From a virus: a DNA stretch of 64,000 nt. Every line of letters begins with the position of its first letter. The first letter of the stretch is position 1. Of the stretch, positions 57,088 to 64,000 are shown in pieces. A program made the position numbers and the translations under genes. The stretch covers positions 1-64,000 of the IMG/VR virus record IMGVR_UViG_3300036832_000827. One strand, given 5' to 3'. The notes under the pieces are model-generated. The model worked only from the letters and a program-made list of their open reading frames with translations. It made no database searches and was not told the origin of the DNA.

Positions 57088-58872
57088 CTACCAATAAGCT
57101 GCTCTGTTTACCGCCTGCATCGCAACAATTCTTCGAGTGAAGATCGGGGCCGTCTTTGAGATCGAGGCTTCCGGCACGAGGCTGTAGCTGCCGATCGCGG
57201 CCCCGTTCCGATAGACCTTGAAATCGAGTACGTCGCTGTTGTTAAGTCCCGCTTTTACAAATTTCACCGTGAACAAAAGCTCGGTGTAGTTACTGGCCGT
57301 GATCTGAACATCATTGACTTCGCCGTCCTCGCTGATCTTGCCCGCAACAAATGAGCCCGTTCCCGCGCTGAGCCGATTCGTGGTCGGGTTCCCATCGGTT
57401 AGACTGGCCGAATCGAACGGGATAACTGCTTCAGGTCCGGGCGTGATCGAGAAAACAAGGTTGTTCGAAGATGCCTGATTCGACCACGTGACGTTATTCC
57501 GAAAGACCTGGCTTCCGGCGTGGACTTTACCGACTGTGGAAACGTTGTTCGACTCGATGACAAGGAGGTCATTGGCGACCGTAGCCCCTGAGAACTCGAA
57601 TGTGATCGCGTAGGCCGTCCCCGCTGTCAGTACGATCTGGTTGGCACCCGAGAATGTGAAGTTGACGTCGGCCAGGCTTGTCGTTAATGTGGCCGGGTTG
57701 AACGCGTCCGAGACGGCGAGCGGCGAACCTGTCGGCACTTCGCTTCCCGAACCAAAGGTGCCGCTGATGGCATAAATATTTGCAAAGACATTCGCCGTAT
57801 AGGAACCGGCCGCGTTGGCCTTCGCTATTCGCGCAAGCGCTCCGGTGATGGTCTGGCCTGCCCCAATGATGGTCTGACCTACGCCGTTGTTCGCGGTCGC
57901 GAATCCGTACTGATTACCACTGCCTGACAAAACCAGTTGCGAAAACATCGGTCTCACGATCAGAAAAGAGCCGCCGTTCCTGCTTACGCGCAACTGATAG
58001 TCATCGGTTGTTAGACCTGGTATTCCGCCGCCTTCCTGAAGCCTGACGCGAAGTCCGAGTGAGGCGTCACCGCTGGTAAGGTCGAGAGCGATATTGCTAT
58101 CCTGAGCGGCGGCTGGGGTCGAACCTAATTCCGTGCCGTCGGCATAAAAGCCAAATGAACTTTGGTCGAGGGCGGGAGGCGGATCGACCCAGGTTAGTAG
58201 TGCAATACCTTGAGCTCCATTGCCGCCAGCTCGGTCGGTATTGGTACTTGCCGCGCCGCCTGAGCCGGCGCCGCCATAGAGAAAGCCGGCAGTTCCTACT
58301 GACGCCGCTGCTCCTGTGCCGCCTGCTCCACCGCGTGTCGCAGTGCCGTCCTGCCAGTTGCCCGTGCCTCGGCTGCCTCCGGTAAGACCGGATGCGGCGC
58401 CGCCTGCGCTTGTAGGGCCAGCCGCTCCGCCCCCGCCGCCCGAACTCGTAGCTCCGGTCCCAGCCGCGCCGCTGCCGCCTAAAAATGTAGTGTCGCCAGC
58501 CGCCGTACCGATGTCGGTTGTCGCGGCGCCCCCTAACGTTGTCGTGACGTTTGCGATGGCGCTCGCTCCTGCCGTGGCCGTTGCGACGGTCGTGCCGCCT
58601 TGAACTACCGAGGACACTGCGGCGCTGGCACCGTTGGCGGTCGTGCCGCCGATACCGCCCGTGCCTACGTTGATCGTGAGTGAGGCTTCGGCTCCTTTAG
58701 TGATGGTTTTTTTCGAGTAGCCGCCGCCGCGACCGCCGCCGCCAAGCGCCGGGTTGCCTGTCGCTCCGCCGCCCGCGCCGCCGCCGCCAAGCAGTTCAAC
58801 GATGACCGTCGTGACACCGGCTGGCCAATTCCAGGTGTTAGCCCCGGTCGTTGTGATCTGGAGACTGCCCAT
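57088..58872 (-). CDS. glycine-rich adhesin
   Basis: Encodes 594 residues. Residues 1-25 form a strand (MGSLQITTTGANTWNWPAG), residues 28-240 are Gly-rich (GGGGAGGGATGNPALGGGG), a pattern used for polyglycine adhesin tips, and residues 250-590 are beta-rich and include ANQIVLTAGTAYAITFEFSG. The short N-terminal strand plus glycine body is typical of receptor-binding tail proteins. It is upstream of the small 182-residue gene. Confidence 0.75.
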   Translation of the reverse strand: MGSLQITTTGANTWNWPAGVTTVIVELLGGGGAGGGATGNPALGGGGRGGGYSKKTITKGAEASLTINVGTGGIGGTTANGASAAVSSVVQGGTTVATATAGASAIANVTTTLGGAATTDIGTAAGDTTFLGGSGAAGTGATSSGGGGGAAGPTSAGGAASGLTGGSRGTGNWQDGTATRGGAGGTGAAASVGTAGFLYGGAGSGGAASTNTDRAGGNGAQGIALLTWVDPPPALDQSSFGFYADGTELGSTPAAAQDSNIALDLTSGDASLGLRVRLQEGGGIPGLTTDDYQLRVSRNGGSFLIVRPMFSQLVLSGSGNQYGFATANNGVGQTIIGAGQTITGALARIAKANAAGSYTANVFANIYAISGTFGSGSEVPTGSPLAVSDAFNPATLTTSLADVNFTFSGANQIVLTAGTAYAITFEFSGATVANDLLVIESNNVSTVGKVHAGSQVFRNNVTWSNQASSNNLVFSITPGPEAVIPFDSASLTDGNPTTNRLSAGTGSFVAGKISEDGEVNDVQITASNYTELLFTVKFVKAGLNNSDVLDFKVYRNGAAIGSYSLVPEASISKTAPIFTRRIVAMQAVNRAAYW

Positions 58873-58880
58873 TTAGATCT

Positions 58881-59216
58881 TTATGCTCCCATCGCCATTA
58901 TCTTGATACCGGCTATCGATGCCGCCGTGAAGAGCCAGCACGTAGCAAGATCGAGCGACGACTGGTTTGCTCCGCGATCCGTGAAAAACGTAGTGCCCGC
59001 ATTGCCTGTCGCTGTACCGATCGGCCAGCCGTCCGTGCCTGTCCCCGGCGCCGTGATGCCGTTGTCGGTCGCGTGGATATATAAAAGGTTGGTCGCGTCC
59101 GGGTTGTATATCTTAAGGATGGAAACGATGCCTGACCCCTGATACCCTGCCGCCTTCATGGCCGTCAGTAGATTCACGAAGCCATTGACCGTTATCGGTT
59201 TTGTAAAATTTGCCAT
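58881..59216 (-). CDS. small virion-region protein
   Basis: Encodes 111 residues from ATG 59214-59216. MANFTKPITVNGFVNLLTAM, then a central Gly/Thr-rich loop region and a strand ending in GIKIMAMGA. A longer reading to 59417 is Arg/Ser-rich and not supported. Nine bases before the adhesin start. Function unknown. Confidence 0.55.
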   Translation of the reverse strand: MANFTKPITVNGFVNLLTAMKAAGYQGSGIVSILKIYNPDATNLLYIHATDNGITAPGTGTDGWPIGTATGNAGTTFFTDRGANQSSLDLATCWLFTAASIAGIKIMAMGA

Positions 59217-59229
59217 GATGTCGCTCTCC

Positions 59230-59799
59230 TTAAACGCCCAGAGCTTTAAGTCCTGTGCCTCCGCCCACGGCGCTAAGTCCGCCCATCGCAAGCCCAGCGA
59301 TCTGCTTCCAAAGCGGCACCTGCTGCGGTCGATTGTAGTAGCTCGTGCCGTAGGCGTTTTGAAGTTGGCCGTACATGTTCTGACGGTTGATCTGTTCCTG
59401 CGCGCTTTCCTGGCCAAGTCCGAGGGCCTGTGCCTTTGCCGTTTGAAAAGCGTTGCTCAAACCAGCGGCGCGCGTGTTGTACATGTTCATCGCTTTCTGC
59501 TGCTGGAGTTGGTTGTTGAATCCGGGAAGATTTGCGGTAAAGGCGTGGGTCGGGTCGCCGACTCGCTGTTGCGCCGCGAGCGAAGCCGCATTGCCGTAGA
59601 TGTCCCCTGAGACATCCATCCCCGGCGCGGTCATAATGTCCTGCTTTTGCCCCGTTGGGTTTATCCACGGCTGCCAATTGGTGAGTGATTGGTTTCCGAC
59701 CTGTTCCAGAAGTGTTGGGGTGTTTGTCCCAGCGATGGCAGCCTGGGTTCTGGTATCTGTCGGCTTATCCGCCATTACCTTGTTGCCGCCTGAGCCCAT
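59230..59799 (-). CDS. internal virion-like protein behind late leader 2
   Basis: Encodes 189 residues from ATG 59797-59799; AAGGAG lies nine bases before it, and earlier Mets fall in the leader. The middle is Gln/Asn-rich helix (FNNQLQQQKAMNMYNTRAAG), the C-terminus carries a hydrophobic Gly-rich stretch (IAGLAMGGLSAVGGGTGL). This pattern occurs in podovirus ejection proteins that insert in membranes. It heads the tail transcription unit. Confidence 0.55.
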   Translation of the reverse strand: MGSGGNKVMADKPTDTRTQAAIAGTNTPTLLEQVGNQSLTNWQPWINPTGQKQDIMTAPGMDVSGDIYGNAASLAAQQRVGDPTHAFTANLPGFNNQLQQQKAMNMYNTRAAGLSNAFQTAKAQALGLGQESAQEQINRQNMYGQLQNAYGTSYYNRPQQVPLWKQIAGLAMGGLSAVGGGTGLKALGV

Positions 59800-59821
59800 G
59801 TCGCGTTTCTCCTTCGACTCC

Positions 59822-59937
59822 AAAAAGAAAAAGCCGTCCGCGAAATACGAGATGACGGCTGTCGAAATCATCTCTTATTCGAGAACGGCGAAAGTTTAGA
59901 TCTGTGCCTAAACTATGACCGAAAACAATCTTGTCAA
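59822..59937 (-). promoter_or_regulatory. late leader 2: conserved inverted-repeat element plus intrinsic terminator
   Basis: TTGACA (59932-59937), 16 bases, TAGTTT (59910-59915). The -10 is part of AGTTTAG/CTAAACT (908-914, 893-899), loop GCACAGAT, left flank CGGTCAT, as at 9.9 kb but with different paired arms. Next AGCCGTC/GACGGCT (832-838, 854-860) with TTTTTCTTTTT (822-831), directly before AAGGAG and the ATG. Readthrough must be controlled for late tail genes to be made. Confidence 0.7.
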
Positions 59938-59993
59938 TTACTACTGACTGTCGCCTGCTAAATTATCACGGCTTGCGCGCCCTTGTCCATACA

Positions 59994-60335
59994 TCAATTA
60001 AAATCGCGGCGAAAAACCTTTCCTTCGACGGGGCGCATCTGGAAGGCTTCGCACAAAGACTCGAATCTTTCAGAGCTGGCGATGGCGATGACGGCCACAT
60101 CGCGCGGCATCCGTTCGAGCATCCACTGGAACATGGCACGACCCGAGTTCCCCGGCTTGTGAATTTGTCCGACGCGTATCAGTAGTTCCGTTACAAGGAA
60201 TCCTTTTATCTCGCCTGTTTCGTCGTCGACGTCGGCGATGATCTGCGAGCTCTGGTGAGGGAGGATAGCGTCGAATTCTACCTTGAATATTTCTTCGAGC
60301 TCATGCCAGCGCTCTTTTGGCAGCATATCGATCAT
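59994..60335 (-). CDS. small GNAT-like/hypothetical tail-region protein
   Basis: Encodes 113 residues. VFDAILPHQSSQIIADV-like opening and FQWMLERMPRDVAVIAIASS, then SLCEAFQMRPVEGKVFRRDF, read as a small alpha/beta fold reminiscent of GNAT-like phage proteins. Its start overlaps the upstream stop by ATGA. Function unknown. Confidence 0.5.
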   Translation of the reverse strand: MIDMLPKERWHELEEIFKVEFDAILPHQSSQIIADVDDETGEIKGFLVTELLIRVGQIHKPGNSGRAMFQWMLERMPRDVAVIAIASSERFESLCEAFQMRPVEGKVFRRDFN

Positions 60336-62134
60336 GGTAACTCCAGATCTACCGGTTTGTTATGAAACAGGAAACCTCCGGCGATATAGATGCCGCCGTC
60401 GACGGTCGGCTCGCCAACGGTAAAGTCTCCCGATTCGCCGACGATCGACACGATCTTTGTTCGCATCACTTCCTCGCCTGGCTTCGTCAGTACCATGACC
60501 GTCTTACCGTCGGCCATTCGCTGTTGGAGCACGACGAGCGGCGTCCCGCCTGCATCGCTTTCATCGGTGATAAAGGGCTCGTCCGGCGTGCACCTGACTT
60601 TGCAGCCGTTTTCTGCTTCGACGCGAAGGACGTAGCTTGCGTGTCCGACGCGGACGCCAAAAACACGGCGATGCACCGGCCCGCCCGCATCGATCAATTT
60701 GCCGCTGCGGGTCGTCGCCTGAAGTTCCCGGAACGGGATCTCGCCGTCCGCCATTCTGACGGGCGTGTCCGTCACGACGCAGTAGCCGCCCGATGGCGGA
60801 GGCGGAGGATCGATGCCGCCCGAGCCTCCTGAGCCGCCCGATGGCGGCGAGCTTTCTGCGGCTGAGCCTGACGGTGTCGAGTGGGCTCCGGCCCTCGTAT
60901 CGTTCGACGACCGTGCCCAGTTCCCGTCGCCCATTGAAAGCCCGAGCTTGCGGATGTGCACTTGTCTTGCAGTTGCCGTGGGCCCTGTCAGACCAAAGCG
61001 AAGATATTGCTGGCCGGCCGCCGTAAGACTGCGGTTGTAGGTCGTCGGCACAAGGATCGTCATCGCGTTGCGGACGTAGCCCAGGCCGAACAGCGTGCCG
61101 GCGACAAAGTTGGTCGTCACTGCGTAGGCTCGCGGTGCCGTCGTCGTCACTGCCGGCCAGCCTGGGACGTAAGCCTCGGGAGGATTGCCGACGTCGAAGT
61201 ATGTTCCGTCGATCGAGTTGCGAACGGTGAATTGCCGAACGTAAACGGTACCGATCCTGCGATAGATCTGGAATTCGATAAAACCTGCAACGCCCGTGAA
61301 CCTGATCCTCGGGTGATTGTTCTGGTCGAAGACGGCCGGTGCATTCGGGAAGTTGAGGACCTGCGAGATCGCTTCTTCTCCGGAGTCCGTCAACGCAACG
61401 ACGCGATAGTCGACGCTTGTCGAGCCGGGAATTCCATAGGTAACGCCTGGGTCGTTGCCCTTATCGTCGGAGATCTTGAAGTCTCCGCCCTCGATATATT
61501 TCTCGTGGCCGGGCGTCGAATCGTAGAAGCCCGCATAGAACTGCAAAGTCGGCAAGGGACTTGTGCTCGCGGGATCGACCAGTGCTTCGAATTGAAAGGT
61601 GAAGCGCTGCCCAGGGAAAATGATGTCGTTCGGTATCGGGTAGTAGATGTCCCAAGGCTCGCTCACTCCGCCCATTTCGATCCACGCATTTGTCTTATTC
61701 CAGCGCGGTATGTCGAGGTTGGTCGCTTCGTTTGGCGATCCCCAAAGCGAGTGATCGGCAGGCTCGACGGTCTTCGCTGTCTTGAGTGCTGTCGCCGATG
61801 CCGGACTGAGCGGTGCGTCGCTTGTAAGCTGACGGTAAAAGTCCTTGCATTCCATGTTGCCGTCGCCCGCGTCCGATGGTATGACCGGTGGCCCCGGATC
61901 GAGCGGTGTGTCGTAGGCGATCTTCGACCATTCTGGCAGCGAGTTGTCGAGTGTGTTGACGATCCCGGAAAAGTTGCTGGCGGCCGTGGCCTGGGCGTCG
62001 ACCGTTCCCTGAACGCTGGTAAGACTCTGATTGATCTGATCGATCTGATCCTGAAGAGCGGAGATCTGCTTGAGGGACTCGCGCCGAACGTCGTTAAGCG
62101 ACATCGTCCCGTCGTAGTTGTACGCTTCCACCAT
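60332..62134 (-). CDS. tail protein with C-terminal Hint (intein-like) domain
   Basis: Encodes 600 residues. Residues 15-50 are a coiled coil (RRESLKQISALQDQIDQINQ), residues about 60-400 beta-rich with fibronectin-like parts, then a Gly/Ser/Pro linker. Residues 452-592 form a Hint domain: C452-V-V-T-D-T-P opens it, CTPDEPF is block B with Glu where His is usual, and FHN (H591-N592) closes it eight residues from the end. Protein splicing is unlikely because the next residue is Lys; cleavage at the start could still occur. Confidence 0.7.
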   Translation of the reverse strand: MVEAYNYDGTMSLNDVRRESLKQISALQDQIDQINQSLTSVQGTVDAQATAASNFSGIVNTLDNSLPEWSKIAYDTPLDPGPPVIPSDAGDGNMECKDFYRQLTSDAPLSPASATALKTAKTVEPADHSLWGSPNEATNLDIPRWNKTNAWIEMGGVSEPWDIYYPIPNDIIFPGQRFTFQFEALVDPASTSPLPTLQFYAGFYDSTPGHEKYIEGGDFKISDDKGNDPGVTYGIPGSTSVDYRVVALTDSGEEAISQVLNFPNAPAVFDQNNHPRIRFTGVAGFIEFQIYRRIGTVYVRQFTVRNSIDGTYFDVGNPPEAYVPGWPAVTTTAPRAYAVTTNFVAGTLFGLGYVRNAMTILVPTTYNRSLTAAGQQYLRFGLTGPTATARQVHIRKLGLSMGDGNWARSSNDTRAGAHSTPSGSAAESSPPSGGSGGSGGIDPPPPPSGGYCVVTDTPVRMADGEIPFRELQATTRSGKLIDAGGPVHRRVFGVRVGHASYVLRVEAENGCKVRCTPDEPFITDESDAGGTPLVVLQQRMADGKTVMVLTKPGEEVMRTKIVSIVGESGDFTVGEPTVDGGIYIAGGFLFHNKPVDLELP

Positions 62135-62205
62135 CTTGAAAAGGCTCGTAAACTACGCTGTTCATTTAAGTTGTAATTTTGGAAAGGTTGGGTATAATAA
62201 TTAAG

Positions 62206-62240
62206 GCCAGGCGGGAAAGCTGATAACTTCCCCGCCCAGG
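62206..62240 (-). terminator. stem-loop after the 53-residue gene
   Basis: GGCGGG pairs with CCCGCC over a hairpin with AAG/CTT extension at about 62206-62240 on the minus strand. The following T tract is weak (TTAATTATTAT), so termination may be partial. Confidence 0.5.
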
Positions 62241-62243
62241 GGC

Positions 62244-62405
62244 TCAAACCTTTTTAGGTTTGTCCGTAAGTTGAGGGCGTTGATGGTCTTTTTCCACGAG
62301 AGCCATCAATGCCTTTTCTCTTTTCCATGTAATTATCTGGCGAGCCAGACTCATACCGAAATCAAGAAACAACTTAAGGAGCGCCCATAATGGAACGTGG
62401 TCCAT
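62244..62405 (-). CDS. 53-residue small protein with own promoter
   Basis: ATG 62403-62405 to TGA 62244-62246, with AGGAGG nine bases before it. N-terminal hydrophobic helix (VPLWALLKLFLDFGMSLARQ) then a basic, Lys-rich tail. It has a sigma-70-like promoter upstream and a stem-loop behind it, an unusual independent unit in the late region. Function unknown; a membrane-associated regulator is one possibility. Confidence 0.65.
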   Translation of the reverse strand: MDHVPLWALLKLFLDFGMSLARQIITWKREKALMALVEKDHQRPQLTDKPKKV

Positions 62406-62470
62406 ATGGCGTTACCTCCTGTTACCTTAATTTGTCAAAGAATCAGGGTTTCTGATCCCCTGACTCATCT

Positions 62471-62500
62471 ATTATACCGCAAGTCTAACTTTTCAAACAA
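62471..62500 (-). promoter_or_regulatory. promoter for the 53-residue gene
   Basis: TTGTTT (62495-62500), 18 bases, TATAAT (62471-62476). A hairpin TCAGGG/CCCTGA (about 62441-62465) with TTCTTTG follows, which could either end the upstream tail gene or stabilise this leader. Confidence 0.65.
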
Positions 62501-62501
62501 C

Positions 62502-64000
62502 TTAGCGTAGCATCGCATGTCCGCTGCCGAACGATTCGGCCAGTTCCAATCCGCAATCGCCTTCGGGTGTCGTCGACGTGATCGTGATCTCAAGCTTGTG
62601 CATCTCGCAGTCCTGGACGTTCGGCCAGATGGCGGGAAGACGCTGAAAGCCGGTCCGTGGCGGGATGAGATCGAAGGAACAAATTTCGGTATCGTCATCG
62701 CCATCGGCGAACACTTTTATCGTCACGGGCTGGGTCGTATTGTCGGCCCGTATCGAGGCGATGATCGCAGCCACGGTGTCCATCGAATTCGAGCTTGGTA
62801 TCCAGGCTGTTCTGACCTTGCCGACGCTGCCCGTGCCGACGTCGTAAATGTAGAGGTTGTCCTTATCGTCGGAGATCTGGAGCTGGCGGGCGACGGTGAC
62901 GGCCGAAACGATATGATCGCCGGCTATCAGACCCGTCAGATCGGCGGGTGCTCCCCATTCTTCGAGGTCGGCGAACCACGGCCAGATCTTTTTCCCATAG
63001 CAGAACACGACAACGTGAAGGTCGTCGTACCAGCCAAGCACGCGTTGCACGGCGTCGGTGCAATCGATCAGGTCGTCGGCGATCTTGACGGCGAAGGAAG
63101 CATCGACCAGGCCGTAATAGTCCATGCGGATCGGGCCGCGTTTGGTTGGCCACATGTAGAGGCGTCCGCCTTCGCCAAGCACGGCGTTGTGCTGATAGTC
63201 GCATCCCATGTTCTGCCAGACGGGCTCGACCGAAAGTCCCTGAATGTAGCGAAGGACATAGACGCTGTTCTTGCAGAGACGCCAGTAGACCTCGTCGCCG
63301 CGTATGAGCCCGACTGGCGTGTCGTTCGTAAAGATGACGGTGTCGGGTGAAAAGCTTTCGGGCTTTCCGAACTCTGACGGTGCGATCGCGGATGGCCGAT
63401 TGCTCGTCGGTGTCAGCGAGTTGTCGCCGTAGCAGCCGTCCACGAACGTGAGGTCTTGGAGTGATCCGGCATAGAGGCCTTCGGGCGGCGGAAAGTCGCG
63501 TGTCGGGGCGAGCGGTTTTCCTACGAGATCTCCGTCGCGCCATTCGACAACGACCGTGCGGGGTGTTCCTGCGGCTCCGGTCGATGCGGTCATATGGACG
63601 CCTGTGGAGGTCGTGGGCGCATTTGCGGCCAGTGTTAGCTGGTCGGCGGCCGGCACGGCGATGACATAACTGTTGAATGGGGTCCCGATGTCCGGCGTTC
63701 CGCCTGACAGTATTACAGGCCAGCCGATCATGTCGGACGTGAAAGTCGCTCCTACACTTTGGATCGTCGGTGAGCCGGCCGTGATCGCCATGTTGACCTT
63801 TACGACCGAATGGCTGACGTCGCTCTCCGGGATCTCGGTGAGCTCGAAGTGCGAGCCGGTCGAGCCTTCCTGGTTGAGCGTGACGCCGATGCCCCAGTAG
63901 TCCTGCCCGTTCGCGTCGGGGAGCGGCAGCGTGACGGCGATCGACTGATTGAAGGCCGACACGATGTTCGAGACTTCCGACTGGATCGAGACGGCTCCGG
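62502..64000 (-). CDS. tail accessory protein, gp10-like, cut by window edge
   Basis: The frame continues past the right edge; about 499 C-terminal residues are visible. A long beta-rich sequence with repeated WRLCKN, RVLGWYDDLHVVVFCYGKKI and IYDVGTGSVGKVRTAWIPSS blocks is consistent with a beta-propeller head-tail joining protein of the P22 gp10 type. An in-frame GTG at 63960-63962 is not required as the start since no stop precedes it. Ends 26 bases before the promoter of the small gene. Confidence 0.65.
   Translation of the reverse strand, partial: GAVSIQSEVSNIVSAFNQSIAVTLPLPDANGQDYWGIGVTLNQEGSTGSHFELTEIPESDVSHSVVKVNMAITAGSPTIQSVGATFTSDMIGWPVILSGGTPDIGTPFNSYVIAVPAADQLTLAANAPTTSTGVHMTASTGAAGTPRTVVVEWRDGDLVGKPLAPTRDFPPPEGLYAGSLQDLTFVDGCYGDNSLTPTSNRPSAIAPSEFGKPESFSPDTVIFTNDTPVGLIRGDEVYWRLCKNSVYVLRYIQGLSVEPVWQNMGCDYQHNAVLGEGGRLYMWPTKRGPIRMDYYGLVDASFAVKIADDLIDCTDAVQRVLGWYDDLHVVVFCYGKKIWPWFADLEEWGAPADLTGLIAGDHIVSAVTVARQLQISDDKDNLYIYDVGTGSVGKVRTAWIPSSNSMDTVAAIIASIRADNTTQPVTIKVFADGDDDTEICSFDLIPPRTGFQRLPAIWPNVQDCEMHKLEITITSTTPEGDCGLELAESFGSGHAMLR

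Overview
This window is most of the genome of a temperate, double-stranded DNA tailed phage. It has a terminase pair, portal, capsid protein, tail and fibre genes, a YqaJ-type recombination module, a tyrosine integrase and an apparently uncut attP. The short-tail (podovirus-like) reading rests on a 3,487-residue lytic-transglycosylase ejection protein, further internal virion-like proteins and the absence of a tape-measure or tail-tube gene here. The attP core matches the 3' half of a bacterial tRNA-Lys(CUU) gene, and promoters and ribosome sites are ordinary sigma-70/AGGAG type, so the host is a bacterium; its identity cannot be read from this sequence. Genes run off both ends of the window, so the genome is longer than 64 kb.

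Layout. Nearly everything is on the minus strand, so transcription runs right to left. (1) 1-9,947: tail fibre (cut by the left edge), connector-like genes, major capsid protein, acidic scaffold-like protein, portal with a zinc-ribbon insert, and two small genes behind an attenuator-like leader. (2) 10,021-14,813: a structured intergenic RNA, a tandem-repeat array, a gene for an IS110/Nop-like protein, a nucleotide-hydrolase/TIR-like gene, a ParB-like gene, a divergent CopG-type regulator and a second large array. (3) 14,829-18,458: small genes and terminase. (4) 18,678-24,660: early genes of unknown function served by seven near-identical sigma-70 promoters, six of them with a shared leader design. 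(5) 24,702-34,758: replication (DUF1376), nuclease (VRR-NUC), single-strand annealing protein, YqaJ exonuclease and many small zinc-binding proteins. (6) 34,938-38,183, plus strand: lysogeny module with CopG-like and LexA/S24-like proteins, two small exported proteins, an excisionase candidate, attP and integrase. (7) 38,184-64,000, minus: ejection proteins, tailspike and other adhesins, a protein with a Hint domain, and a gp10-like tail protein cut by the right edge.

Main discovery candidate. Two arrays (10,254-10,808 and 14,142-14,813), with two mini-arrays (31,139-31,266 and 33,514-33,571), alternate two fixed boxes separated by 8-nt variable spacers with a 34-35 bp period. The larger left array starts at the stop codon of a 289-residue protein with an IS110/Nop-type domain and no nuclease domain, and the unit ends at an intrinsic terminator. 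This matches the known TIGR-Tas architecture (tandem interspaced guide RNA arrays plus a Nop-domain Tas protein). One of the two array boxes, in its GATNNTACA form, also recurs in the leaders of about ten phage genes, which I have not seen described and which suggests a link between the array system and early gene control.

Other points of interest are paired late leaders with a covarying stem followed by a terminator, an attP with five integrase arm-type repeats, a protease-like protein lacking its catalytic serine, and a Hint domain with a substituted block-B histidine.
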